From Hydrangea macrophylla (Eukaryota; Streptophyta; Magnoliopsida; Cornales; Hydrangeaceae), in assembly GCA_033977485.1 (NCBI GenBank), contig CM066998.1:27777501-27841500 (forward strand): 64,000 nucleotides of DNA. Reading direction: 5' to 3'. Below are positions 44,678 through 56,496 of this stretch, one piece after another (within the stretch, counting starts at the first letter, position 1; the number at the start of each line of letters is the position of its first letter). Below the pieces are notes generated by a model that saw nothing but the letters and a program-made list of their open reading frames with translations, searched no databases and was not told where the DNA came from. The translations under genes and the position numbers were made by a program.

Positions 44678-47109
44678 ATGTTTGGTACGCATTCGAGTAA
44701 ACCCACTTTACATTCTTTCAATCCTGAACTTGAACATACCCTAAGAGTCAATAGGTCCTCAACCCAAGCTTCTAGAGCTCGGTTGATATTAGAAGACGAA
44801 TCAACTTCGAAATCATTGTCGTTATTTTAAGCCGAAATTCAAAGCACCCTTAAACGTTTAAGAAAAACTCGAACTATTAACATCGAAATATTCTAATGGC
44901 GGACTTTGGAAACAACGGGAACAACGGAAACAATAGAAATAACCCTAATATACCTCAACCTCCTCCGCTAAAAGATTATTTCATTCCTACGGCGTACACA
45001 CCACAAGCATGTATCGAATTACTGGAGGTGACGGCATCTCACTTTGAGATAAAGTCATCTACCATCGCGCTACTCCCTTCATTCCATGGCCGTATTAAAG
45101 AAGATCCTTATCATCACTTAGGAGGGTTCCAAGATAAATACACTACATTGAAAATCCAAAATCTAACCAATGATGAATTAAAATTGCGACTCTTCCCATT
45201 CTCCTTAAAAGATAAAGCTAAGTATTGGCTCCAATCTCGTGAGCCAAACACTATTAGAACATGGGAAGCATTACATACCGCCTTTTTAAAGTTTTTTCTC
45301 ATCACAAGAATTAATCAAATAAGAAAATCCATAATGAACTTTGTGATGCAAGATGGGGAAATACTCTATGACACTTGGGAAGAATTTCAAGAACCATTGC
45401 GCTCTTGCCCACATCATCAAATTCCCAAGTGGCAAATGGTGCAGATCTTCTAAGAGGGACTTGTTCCCTTAGTTCGTAATACTGTTGATATCGTTTATGC
45501 GGGTACCTTCCTTCACAAAAGCGTCGATGAGGCATGGAAAATATTTGAAACATTAAGTAAAAATTTGATGCATCAAGCCGTGTCAGTATGTCCTTAGGGG
45601 TGCCTTCTCCCTCAACCTAAGCGAGAGGAGCGGTTCGAGTCAAGTCACTCAATTGAATTGCAACTATCTAAAAAACTTGACCGATTTATGATGATGAACC
45701 AAACGACGAGCTCACCCTCTTATGAAGTTTGTAAAGTATGTTCCGATCCTTCACATTCTACACTTGCACGCCCATCCGCGTCTCAATTTTCGAAATTCAT
45801 GGAGCAACACATACACTCTATTCAACAATTCCCAGAAAATAATTATAATCCTGTGATGACTAATTTTTCTAATACTTACCGACCCCAATTTCAACAGAGT
45901 CAATTCCAATCCCCCCCTCCTAATCCTAACCCTCCAAGGGATAACACTTTTGAGGAGAAGGTGTTGGCATCCCTTAAGAATATCGAAACGTAAGTCCAAG
46001 CACAAGCACAAATACAAATAGTGTACTCTCACACATACTCCATTGCGAAGCTTGAGTCCCAAACTAGCTAATGTGGTGAGACGTAGAAATGAGGGTAAGT
46101 TGCCTAGTCAAACTATTCAAAACCTAAAGGACAATATGAGATTAGGGGTACGAGTGAGCAAGTAAACACCGTCTTGACTAGAATGACTACATGCGAGGAA
46201 TAAGTTATAGAGATTCTGAGAGACAATTTGGAAGATGTGAAGATTAATACGAATCAAGAAAAGGATGAGGACACGAGTCGAATTAGGAAAGAAAATGAAC
46301 CGGTCTCAACTAATAATGTTCCAAAAATGCCTTTCCCACCAAATATTGAGGAACCATCACATTTTTCAAAGAAAGGATCAAAAACTAAAGATATACTCGA
46401 GGTGTTTAAACAAGTGAAAATAAATATCCTATTCATCGATGATATTAAACAATTTCCCGCTTATGCTAAATGTATTAAAGACCCATGCACTCAAAAGCGC
46501 AATTTAAGTAGTCATATTCCGAAAAATGTCTTCCTCACAGAAAAAGAAAGTTCAATCTTCCAACATGCTCCTCCAAAGTATAAGGATACCGGTACACCAA
46601 TGTTTTCATGTATCATAGGTGACACTGTCATTCATCGAGCTCTCCTTGACTTAGGTGCAAGTGTGAATCTACTGCCATACACGGTTTGCAAAAAATTAGA
46701 ATTAGGTGAACTTAAACCCACGGCCTCTACCATATAATTAGCAGATCGTTCCGTCAAAATTCTCAGGGGAATCGTCGAAGACGTCGTAGTTAAAGTCGAC
46801 AAATGCTATTATCCCGTCGATTTTATGGTCCTTGATACTGAACCAGTGATAGATGCTAGGAAACACACTCCTGTCATTCTTGGTCGTCCATTCTTAGCCA
46901 CGGCCAATGCTCGTGTCAATTTTCGAATGGGGGTAATGAAAGTGTCATTTAGGAACATGAACCTAAAATTAAATATTTTTAATATTGTTGATCAACCTCC
47001 CAATGATAACGATTACCCATGTATGGTAGAGAGTGAGGTAAGGCACGCTAATGAACTTAATAGACAACAAGACTTAAGGAAGGGAAATTATATAATGTGT
47101 AGTGCATAG
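44678..47109 (+). pseudogene. Element E gag-protease
   Basis: The ATG at 44678 gives MFGTHSSKPTLHS, like D. A TAA replaces a Glu codon near 44827 and a 1-nt loss lies just before 44896, where the frame MADFGNNGN continues. Gag core: LKLRLFPFSLKDKAKYWLQ, EPNTIRTWEALHTAFL. A stop near 45453, then 45658-45993 (CKVCSDPSHSTLARP). The protease part is at 46228-47109 with LLDLGASVNLLP and VILGRPFLATA and an in-frame TAA near 46735. No pol follows. Confidence 0.75.
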
Positions 47110-49918
47110 ATGAACCTTAATGAAAGGGACCCTACCAAACCGGATCCTAATGAAAGATTTACTTAAAAGGTCAAGAATCGATTTGAAACCGAAAAAGAGG
47201 AGTCGTCGAATGAGTGAACAAATAATGGCATTATTTCTGTTTTCAACCAGAGCATCCATAATGTCTTCAAGGGTACAAAGTTCAAGTTTTTGCCTCCATA
47301 AGTCTTGAGCTTAGAATGGTCTAGCTGATGACATAAAAGATAGTGCTTCTTGCGAGGCAACCCAAGCTTTTAAAGTACTGTTTTCTCATTTTTGTACACT
47401 TTTTGGGTCATTTTGAGTCAGCTTTTTGTTTTCTGGACAGGTTTGGGGCTCAGGGTCAATTTATTTTGAACTTATTCACATTACAAGAAAGAGGAAACTG
47501 AAAGAGAACATATCGCACACGCAGCCTGCTCGTGCGAGTTTATGCCTTGGAAAAAAAATTCTTAAACTTTATTATACATGCCCTTAGCATCAGGTCGCGC
47601 CTCAAGTCGCGCGCGCGAGGATATTCGCCCGAGCGGCCCACTCGCGCTGCCCTTTGACTTAGAAAATTTTTTATGAATCTTTAAAACAGCCATAGATCTA
47701 CCTCGTGCGAGAGGTCGTTTGCGAGACCCATGCGCGCGACAGGGGGATTTTTGTGTTTTTCTCTCTATTCTCTTACCTTCTTTCTCCCAAACCTGATCAG
47801 TTGTTTTTTATTTTTTTTATTTGCTCTCTTAGGTCCCTTATATATGCTTCTTTGTTTTGTTAGTTCTGGTTGTGCTTCTTCTTTTTGATTTTCGTTGAGT
47901 CTTTCAATTTTAGTTTAGTTTCTCAACAAGTATGCCATGGTTTGCATTACATATATATATTTCTGTGGGCTATCCTTGTTCTTTTATTTAATTTGTTTAT
48001 TTTTCTTTTGTCAAGTAATGACAGGTGAATTAGTAGCTCCATTTGGAGCAATTGAACTTTATCGCCATATTCATATACGTTCACCTGGTTTGTGATTGCC
48101 GAGATCGAGGTGATGTCGTTCCTTCCTTACTTATTCTCCTTTCTATCATTTTATCGTTTCATTAGGGACAATGAAAGGTTTAGGTTTGGGGGTATGCATT
48201 CACATGCACATTATTATGCCCAGAATATTTTTCAAAATTTTCGATACTTGTGCTTAAATAAATGATGTTGCCAACATTTTTGTAATCTCAATTCGATACT
48301 TCTTGTTATGTAACTTGTATTATTATAGAATGGTAAACATGAGAAGATGTGGTTAAACATTTGCTAAAGTCATGATGCGACGTTTAGGATATGTATCATT
48401 TGAATCGTAGTTTTATATCATAGATTTGCACACAAACCTATGCACTACACGTAGTTGCTTGAAAACATGTTTGATGTGAACTATAATATGATTCGGATTT
48501 CTAGATAACATATAGTGTGGAGACTAAACCTGGTAAGCTTTTGAGCCTATCTTTTCTTTTTAGAGGGTTATAAATACATTTTGTGTTTGTCGAATTTCAT
48601 TGAAATAGTGCATTAACTCGTTGTTTAGTCTCATTATTCTTGTTTTGGTTGATAGTCAAGTTAAAATATTTGCTACCATGCTAATAATCTTACGTCATAA
48701 ACATTGAAGAACCATATGATCAAAGCAAATTATGGTAGGCCCTCTTTGTTTACCACCGACCGAAAAATGATAAATTTCCTTAGTTCGTCCCTTTGAGCCG
48801 TTAAAATGCCCTTTTCCTTTAATCACCATTATCCTTTTTTTTGCTCCATCCTGACCAACTTGAAGTTCACCACTGAGAGATTTGTCTACTTTTAGTGGTG
48901 ATAAGGTATTGTGTCGGTTGAAAAGGACAAGAAAATAAAATGATATTTGGGGTAGTTGCCTTGATATTCAGTGAATATTCATTTCAAATGCAACAAAAAG
49001 GAAAAGAACAAAAAGAGGTTGAAAGAGGAAAAGAAAGAAAAGAAAAATGAAAGAAGAGAATGAAATGTTGAAAGTTAGTAGAAGAATGAATGAAAAAAAT
49101 TGAATATGCCTTACAATGCCATTCTGAAGATTACTTGATGAATCCATTCTATTCTTTTTCATTGCCTCAGCCACGTTACAACCTTTGAAAAGTCCTATTT
49201 GATCCTAGAAAATATGTTTTGGATATGTAAACGATGGGAAGGGGATTAAAGCATGTTAACGATTAATTTTTCTTGATTGTTGGCGTCCTATCCATAAGAC
49301 TACTGTTCTTTCATGTCATGCGTCTTTTACGAGTCATATGCGAGTGTTTCTCATTTTGAAAACATATTTCTGTTGCTCCCAAATATTAGAGAGATTACAC
49401 ATGTTCTGAACATTTCATTTGAGAGTGTAATTAACATTGTGAGATTCGTAGTCGAAGCATAGTTGCTTGGTTATTCGAGTTATATTCCAAGTTCATGAGA
49501 TGTTCGTGTTCATTTGACTACCACATCACACACGTGCAAGTTTATGAAAAACTCTATTGATTTATACGATGCATGTGTTTGGGATTATTTTTCATGACAT
49601 AGGTGGACGTTTGGTTCCGTTTCTTCTTGTTCATTATTCTATTTTAAATCACTGTTTTATAATAAGGATTATTGAATGAGATGTTTTTTGTTTTTAATAA
49701 AACTTTCTAAATATATAATGAAATAAAGATGGTTGTGGGTGCCTTATTCAACGAAAACCCTCACGAGACTTCACTCATCGTACTAGGGACACCTAGGGTT
49801 TAAAAGGCTTATTGCATATACTAAATGTAATCGTATTCCCTGCGATAGTGAGTTAGGATTTTTAACTATAGCAGTATTTATTTTCATGTTTTTTTTTGCT
49901 CGAGGACTAGCAAAGTGT
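47110..49918 (+). other. Element E 3' non-coding region
   Basis: No supported gene in 2.8 kb. It has CpG-rich blocks at about 47515-47750 with cgcgcgcgagg and ctcgtgcgag-type strings, and an internal purine tract tttaggtttgggggt near 48178-48193. The homology to D (20076-21088, opposite strand) is clear up to about 48365. Confidence 0.5.
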
Positions 49919-49932
49919 AGGTTTGGGGGGTG
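49919..49932 (+). promoter_or_regulatory. Element E polypurine tract
   Basis: aggtttggggggtg directly before the 3' LTR. Confidence 0.7.
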
Positions 49933-51387
49933 TGATCGGCGATAAATAGTTCCAGTTTACAGTCCTAAATTTATGCTATGTTAGCCCATTTCATTTAGTA
50001 ACTAGTTTTTTTTTAATAAGTACTCTCTATTTTGTAGTTTTTAGAGCTTTAACGCGTTAAAATGCACTAAAATTCAATGATTAGTGGCTTTGGAAGACAT
50101 TCTGGGCTTAATAGGTGATTCCGGTGAAACCTGGAGATAGTAGCAGCCTCGGTTAACTAGTTGTTTTTCAATAAGTATTCTCTATTTTGTAGGTTTTAGA
50201 GCTTTAACGCGTGAAAATGCACTAAAATTCAATGATTAGTGGCTTTGGAAGACATTCTAGGCTTAATAGGTGATTCCGGTGAAAGTTGGAGACAGTAGCA
50301 GCCTCGGTAAATGGCATTTTTTATAAGGAATACTTTAGATTTGAGAAATTTATTATGAGATATAAAATGTAGATCTTCGAGTTATGGACATGTGGCCACA
50401 AACGGTGAGTCAATACGAGGTCCGAGTCAAAAGTTATCGTAATTCTACGATCGGTGCACAAAGTTGAGAAAATCTGAGAAAAATAGAAAAATGGCCATCT
50501 CGCTGGAGCGACCCACGCGAGCAACCCATTAAAAAGTCAAATAAGCGTAATTTGAGGTACTGAAGAGACCTGTGCGATCCGAATTAGCTGAATACATCCA
50601 TAAGCATAAAAACAACAGTTTTAGTGCGATTAGGCTTAGGAAAGCTTCCTAATCCTTCCAAAATCTATATAAATCCTATTCTAAATCAATTTTGGGGTTA
50701 CACAACATTTTACACATCCTTCAATAACTAAAACTTCAACCATTGAAGAGGTACAAGAAAGGAGAAGAAGAAGAAGACCAAGGATTTCCATGGCCTCCTC
50801 CATCAACATCTTCCGATCTTCAACTCTATGACCGCCTAGATCGATATCTAGGGTTTCAATTAAACCCTAGCCGTATGGATTATTTAAATGTAATACTGCT
50901 TATTTGAATTGTGATATCAAGTAGTCAAATAGTTCATGCCTAGGGAAGATGGAGTGTGCCACTACCCTAGTTTAGTGTGAGATAATCCGTGCTAGCCGAA
51001 GAAAAATTATGTTGATGCTTGAATCGTAGTTATCTTCTTGATGGAGGAATTGGGCTTGTAGCTACAATTCCCCATTATCATCCAATGTAATAAGCTAATT
51101 GAATGCATAGATACCCTTATTATGAAGCTAGTGGTGTATTTGTAATCCTATGTTCAATACACATATTTATTAAAATAACTTTTAAACGCTTTTATAGTTT
51201 AGATTTATTTTCATTGTTCTTAGTTTAATTGAAATCAAAATCAAAATTGTGTTTTCTTAATTAACTAGGTTTAGGTTTTAAAATTAAAGTGCTTTAGTAT
51301 TTCAATCTCTGTGGGTTCAACCTCTACTTTCACACTACAATTCTTTAAAGTAGAGTATACTTTTATATCTTGATTTTGACAAGATCA
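49933..51387 (+). repeat. 3' LTR of element E
   Basis: 1455 bp, TGATCGGCGA ... ACAAGATCA. It carries a 155-bp tandem duplication (about 49998-50307) and a ~180-bp deletion relative to the 5' LTR. TATA box at 50666-50673. Confidence 0.85.
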
Positions 51388-51835
51388 GCTGACAAACAAT
51401 GAATATTGTACATTCATGTGCCAGTGTAATAGATATAATGCTCATTTAATTCTCCAAATCCCTAGTTTTACATGCATTTTGGAATTATTATAATTTAATG
51501 ATGATGTTACTCAAATGTGTATAATTTGTGTTTTTACATGTTTTGTTGCTTGAGTAAAAAAATGAAGTAAAATGATAAAATAAAAGGAAGGAAAGAAGCA
51601 GCAACCACACTGGATTATTTCTCATATATTGAGTTAGTCAAAATGTGAATAGTGTAATGTCAATAATACAAAAGAAAAGAAAAAAAATTAAAAAATTTAA
51701 AAAATTAAAAAAATAAAAAATAAAAAGAAACCAAAACAAAAGAAAAAAAAAAAACAACAATCAATGAAAGAATCCAAAAGAAACAAAGAAGACCAAAAAA
51801 ATTAATAATAAATGGATAGTGACATTTATATTTTC

Positions 51836-51874
<39 letters not shown>

Positions 51875-51991
51875 GCAGGGTGTCAGATGAGGAAGAAAAT
51901 TGGGACGAAGCAAAGAAAAACTTGGCAATCACTGCTTTCGTCTCCTGTTCAAAGTGACGAACTGGATGATGAATTTTCATCTCATTCCGTC

Positions 51992-51999
51992 TATAAAAG
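51992..51999 (+). promoter_or_regulatory. TATA box in LTR G
   Basis: TATAAAAG in gtctataaaagg, about 600 bp from the LTR start. Confidence 0.5.
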
Positions 52000-53179
52000 G
52001 AAAGGAGGAGGCACAGATAGGAGCAAAACAACGAAGCAGAAAGCTTCACACACACTGCCAAATAGAGATAATAGTTTAGGGAGGTTACCATGTGAGCATT
52101 TCATAGTGTCCCTAAGAGTAGAAATTTAAATCTTTTTATTTGCTTTTTCTAGTTCTAGTAGTTGTAAAAATTTGCTTTTATGTTATTGATGATTTCATGT
52201 TCAAAAATATGTAGCAAAACTTTGTGTACTGTATTTCTCAAATTAAAATATTCGCTTTCTTGTAGGACCTTTGCTAATTTGTAGTAGTAAAATATTCCTA
52301 TTAAAATTTAGATTTAATATTTTTAGTCTAGTAGTACTTATAGTTGTCCCCTAAAATAGTTTGAAACCCCAAATTTTCAATTTTTATAGCAATAATTCTG
52401 TTCACTAGAAGACAAAATTTGCAAGTAAATGTCAGGTTTCTTTGCTACGTAGTAGTTATAATCACCTACTAAAGCCCCAAGCACACCCTTTCCACATCTC
52501 ATTCCCAAATTATATTAGAATTTGGTTTGATCTTGCTTGTGTTCTTGGAGTTCAACCACTGTGAACCCACAAGAATTCAAAGTCAAAGATTTAGTATTTT
52601 ATTTTTGGTTCAGTATTTCCATTTATTTATGCTTTATTAGCCTAGTTGTACTAAACTTTGTTATTTTGCAGATTCCACGAATTCAACCCCAACTCATGTC
52701 AAGTGAAGAAAAAGTATATTAACATTATATTTCACTCTTACCTTGGTGTTATAACCCTAATTTTAATTGGACAGTTATTGTGTACATCTATATAATCTTT
52801 CTTTAAAAGGTTATTTAGAGGACAGTTTCAATTCCAAAATGGTAAGCTAAAATTTTAATTGGGGATATGCAATAAAACTTAGAAACCACAGCTTCTGTGC
52901 ACTAATCTTAAATAGGCAAATTTATCTAGATGGGTTGTTTTTCCATTTATGGCCAAAAATATCTATGTATCTATAGTTTATATGACCATTTAACATGTTT
53001 ATAGACTATGGCTATATTGGACATCAAAAGATTGCATATTTGAAATAAGAATATAATTATGTAAATTGTCAAACTATGCCTTTTGTCAGAAAAAACACCT
53101 AGCATACTCAAACAATTCATTTGACAAAGTTTATATTTCAAGTATGTGTATATATATTTTTATCCATTAATGAACAGGT

Positions 53180-53290
53180 GATTGTGTAGTGACAGAGTGC
53201 TGGGGACTGGGCGCCAAATAACCCACATCCACGGCGAGTCACGGTTCGAACCTGGCTACTGCCCAATTGCTTCTTTATTTTTCTTTAAAC
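53180..53290 (+). repeat. Possible tRNA-derived SINE remnant inside LTR G
   Basis: A B-box-like cacggttcgaacctgg lies at about 53241-53256, preceded by tRNA-like G-rich sequence; a perfect palindrome aaacgacgtcgttt follows at 53292-53305. No clear A box or target duplication. Confidence 0.25.
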
Positions 53291-53899
53291 TAAACGACGT
53301 CGTTTTATATCAAACCTAACACACTCGATATGACCTCAACTAGTACAAGTTTATTTTCAAATAAAGAATGACTCTGCGGTCTTAAATTCCAAATCCTTTT
53401 CAAAAGCACAAAAGTTGTGTGATCTAGTGTTGATTTGAATATTCCCAATTCCTTTAAATCATTTCCTCCAAGTTAATTAATAATCACTGCTTTTAGATAA
53501 CTTAGATCAAATAATAGTATTATTTCTATCTTTTCCTATAATAAAATCCAAAAAAGTTCATTTCATGTAAATCTAGCTTTTATTTCTTTTTCTTCCTTTT
53601 CGTACTAATATCTTAGTTAATTTATTTTGCACTGTTAAAATCTTTATCGTAAACTACTAAGAAAAAAAAATAGCTTTTAATTAAGTTTTACTACAAAAAT
53701 ATAAAAACTAGTAGTTTAGAAAAATCCCCCAAAATCCATCATCTTTTATTTTCTTTTTAGGGAAAAAATAGTTATTTCCTATCTTTATAATTTTCCGTTC
53801 CCTGTGGGTTCAACCTGGTCTTACCAAAACTTTATTACTTGTACGATCACCTACACTTGGGTGTTGATAAGAAAACGCGTCACTAGGATGTCATCATCA

Positions 53900-54560
53900 G
53901 CCATGTTTAGATTTCTAAAATCAATGCAGACCCGGAGTTTTCCATTCTTCTTAACCACTGGGACAACATTCAAGACCCATTCTATATACCTTGCTGTTCG
54001 AATGAAACCAGCGCCGAGGAGTCTCTCTATCTTCTCCTTTACCTTCAGCATAACCTCTGGTGACATACGCCTAGGTAACTGTTTGAACGGCCTGAACCGT
54101 GGTTTGATTGGTAATCGGTGTTCTACCAGCTCCCTAGATAACCCTGGCATCTCATCATAGTCCCAGGCAAAACAGTCTTTATACTTATGTAAGAGTGTTA
54201 TTACCTCGACCTGAAATTGCTGCTCCAGTACCTAACTTACATAAGTTGGCTTATGCTCTCCTTCAATGCCCAAGTTGACTTCCAAAAGGGAATCTTGAAC
54301 ATTAGCCTTCAGATCATCCAGCTTTGCTTTGCTGTGGTCGTTTCTAGTTCTTCCATTTGAATCTCCTCCTACTTTGGCAATTCCTCCTCGTAGATACAAT
54401 CGGCCAAGTTTACCCCATCATTGGTTGGGTCGATCTCTAGTCTTTTACCAGCCAAATATGCATACCATATGGCCATGTTGGCATTTAGGGCTAGTTGTCT
54501 CCAAACTTCAGTCGGTTGTAGATCCATTGAAGATGTTTTGTTCATTAATCTTCATCGGCT
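53900..54560 (-). pseudogene. Element F RT N-terminal half and upstream linker
   Basis: The minus strand shows DCFAWDYDEMPGLSRELVEH, KQLPRRMSPEV, ERLLGAGFIRTARY and CIDFRNLN, stopping at the insertion point. Upstream stops and a frameshift break the linker (ADCIYEEELP near 54380). gccat at 53900-53904 is the right copy of the flanking 5-mer. Confidence 0.7.
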
Positions 54561-56099
54561 TTAGTTCTTCAATTCTTCGATATAAGTATCAATATTTAAA
54601 TTATTAAAATTAAACTGAGATAGACATGCTTCCAAGGCTTCTTTAGTCAGCATAAAAGGTGCAGCCTCTTTGACTAATTCGTCAATTAAATCTATTGCAT
54701 AATAGGCTGCCTCCTCGTCGTCTCCATAAGGTTGATTAGATGCGTTAAATACATTCAAACCAACGGTCATATTTCTAAAAGTTATATCCATAACCCCAAT
54801 CCTACAATTAATAATAGAATTAGTTGTAGCTAGCAAAGGACATCCTAGAATAGTTGATACGTGTTTACTAGCATCTATGACTTGTTCTGTGTCTAGCATG
54901 ATGAAATCGACCGGGTAATAGCATCTATCTACCTTTACCAACACGTCTTCTACCACCCCACATGGAACTTTAATGGACCTATCTGCTAATTGTAAAGTAG
55001 CCGCAGTTGGTTTTAGTTCTCCTAAGCCCAAATGCTCATATACTGAATAAGGTAATAAATTCACACTCGATCCTAGATCAAGAAGGGCCTGGTGGATGTA
55101 TTTGTCACCAATGTGACAAGCGATAGTTGGAGTACTCGGGTCCTTGTATTTGAGTGTGTTGTGTTGAAACATAGAGCTAATCTTCTCCGTAAAAAAGACT
55201 TTTTTTAGACAAATGATTTCTAGACTTCCTCTTTTGGGTACATAAGTCTTTTAGAAATTTAGCATATGGAGGTATTTGCTTAATGGCATCGTGCAAAGGA
55301 ATATTAATTTTTATTTCTTTAAACATCTCTAGAATATCCTCCGATCGTGTTCCCTTTCTCAAGAAGTGAGATGGGACATCCACGTTTGGGGGAAATATCA
55401 TCCTAGGCACGTAAGTCGATGGGTTAGCTACTTTAGATGTAGTAGGTACCGAAGGAGTAGAGTCCTTCGTGACTTTATTCTTATTCTCATCATGTTCTTT
55501 ATTGATTTCTTTACCCTTATCTTTATTAGGTTCAGGAGGAGGTATGACCTCCTCAGGACATTCATTTGCTCTTGTCGATACTGCATTTACTTGGTTACTT
55601 GCCGTACCTACCTCATATTGTCTTTTAGGGTTTTGAACCGGTTGACTTGGTAACTTCCCTTCATTATGGCAATTTAATGTATTAGCTAGTTTTCCCATTT
55701 GGGATTCTATCCTAGTGATTGATTGCATATGGGAGTTAACGAGTTGAGACCGTGATTGCGATTGGGCCTCTAAGTTCTTTAAAGATGCCAACACACTCTC
55801 TTCAAAAGGTTTATCCCTAGGAGGATTAGCGCGGAAGGGAGGTTGTTGGTATTGATTAGATTAAGGCTTGTATGCATTTGGAATGTTCATCGTCTTAGGT
55901 TTTGAATACAGTCCTTTAGTATTAGATTTCCATGAGAGGTTCGAGTGGGGTCCCCATGTCATGTCTAGTTTATAACCTGTGGGGTTATAATTAGGTCTGT
56001 GGAACTGTTGAACAACATTAATATGTTGTTCCATGAATTCCAAAAATTGTGAAGCGGATGGACACGCCAGTATAGAATGAGGCGGATCAGAGCACAAAT
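54561..56099 (-). pseudogene. H: Athila-like gag-protease fragment, cut by element I
   Basis: From 56099 leftwards: Cys motif CSDPPHSILACP, spacer, ASLKNLEAQSQSRSQ, then DILEMFKEIKINIPL, then the protease LLDLGSSVNLLPYSVY and STILGCPLLATT. It runs on to LEACLSQFNFNNLNIDTY and stops at 54561. Unlike D and E it does not stop after the GTK..LQPP motif, so it may come from a full Athila-type element. Whether H was joined to F or inserted beside it is unclear; the junction is near 54550. Confidence 0.65.
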
Positions 56100-56362
56100 T
56101 GTAACACCTGTAATTTTCTGTATTGGACCCACTATATTATTATATTATTATTTTAATTACGTGACGGTATGGACATGTTGTAGTATTACCATATAGACTA
56201 TAGTAACCATACCAACTCGACCATAATAAGATTTAACTTAGTCCCGTACCCGTACCCGGACATTAGAAATAATACCCGGTTGTACGTAAATCGAGACCGA
56301 CACGCATATCGAGAAACTTATGCACGTAAACCGAGAAAGTTGCACACAACCCGAGGTGGGCC

Positions 56363-56382
56363 CCACATGGCCGGCCATGTGG
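56363..56382. repeat. 20-bp perfect palindrome in U3 of element I
   Basis: ccacatggccggccatgtgg is its own reverse complement. An identical copy is in the right LTR near 63464-63483. Confidence 0.85.
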
Positions 56383-56403
56383 CAACCACATGACATCCCT
56401 TTG

Positions 56404-56453
56404 GACACATGTCCACTTAATGGACACATGTCCACTTCATGGACACATGTCCT
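56404..56453 (+). promoter_or_regulatory. Three 19-bp repeats upstream of the TATA box of element I
   Basis: ggacacatgtcc starts at 56404, 56423 and 56442, each unit followed by acttaat, acttcat or tatgcat. They end about 45 bp upstream of the TATA box, a place typical of enhancer repeats. Copied in the right LTR near 63505-63554. Confidence 0.6.
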
Positions 56454-56496
56454 ATGCATGTAACATGCAAATGACACCTAAGCTAATGCACTTTCT

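Larger units (their letters stand above)
42656..51387 (+). mobile_element. Element E: Athila-like gag-protease-only LTR retrotransposon
   Basis: Two LTRs (42656-44183; 49933-51387), Asp-type PBS, gag-protease remnant, about 2.8 kb of non-coding 3' region and a polypurine tract. No RT or integrase remains, as in its relative D, which suggests a non-autonomous family. Flanks are gccat on the left and gctga on the right, so it has no perfect target duplication of its own. Confidence 0.8.
51390..53899 (+). repeat. G: probable solo LTR of a further Athila-like element
   Basis: It begins TGACAAACAATG and ends GTCATCATCA, 2510 bp. The last ~100 bp have the U5 style of Athila-type LTRs (ctgtgggttcaacctggtctt near 53800-53822). 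No internal region is attached. Also present: an A-rich stretch at 51665-51780 and a (TC)n microsatellite at 51840-51871. Confidence 0.5.
31253..54560 (-). mobile_element. Element F: old Tat-lineage element split by two insertions
   Basis: Parts in minus-strand order: RT N-terminal half (54560-53900), RT C-terminal half plus connection domain (42655-41575), archaeal RNase H (34738 to about 33950), integrase (33945 to about 32850), and an opposite-strand extra gene (31253-32732). The breaks are caused by the E+G block and by element J. At both breaks the coding sequence resumes after removal of one 5-bp target copy (gccat; tgatc). The LTRs of F are not recognisable here. Confidence 0.75.

Noticed and set aside
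42656..51387. An envelope-like gene in the 3' region of E
   Set aside because: Athila elements can carry one, but no signal peptide, membrane segment or long frame is present in 47110-49918.
54561..56099. Assigning H to element F as its own gag-protease
   Set aside because: Position and strand fit, but the gag-protease is of Athila style and the junction near 54550 is broken, so I kept them apart.
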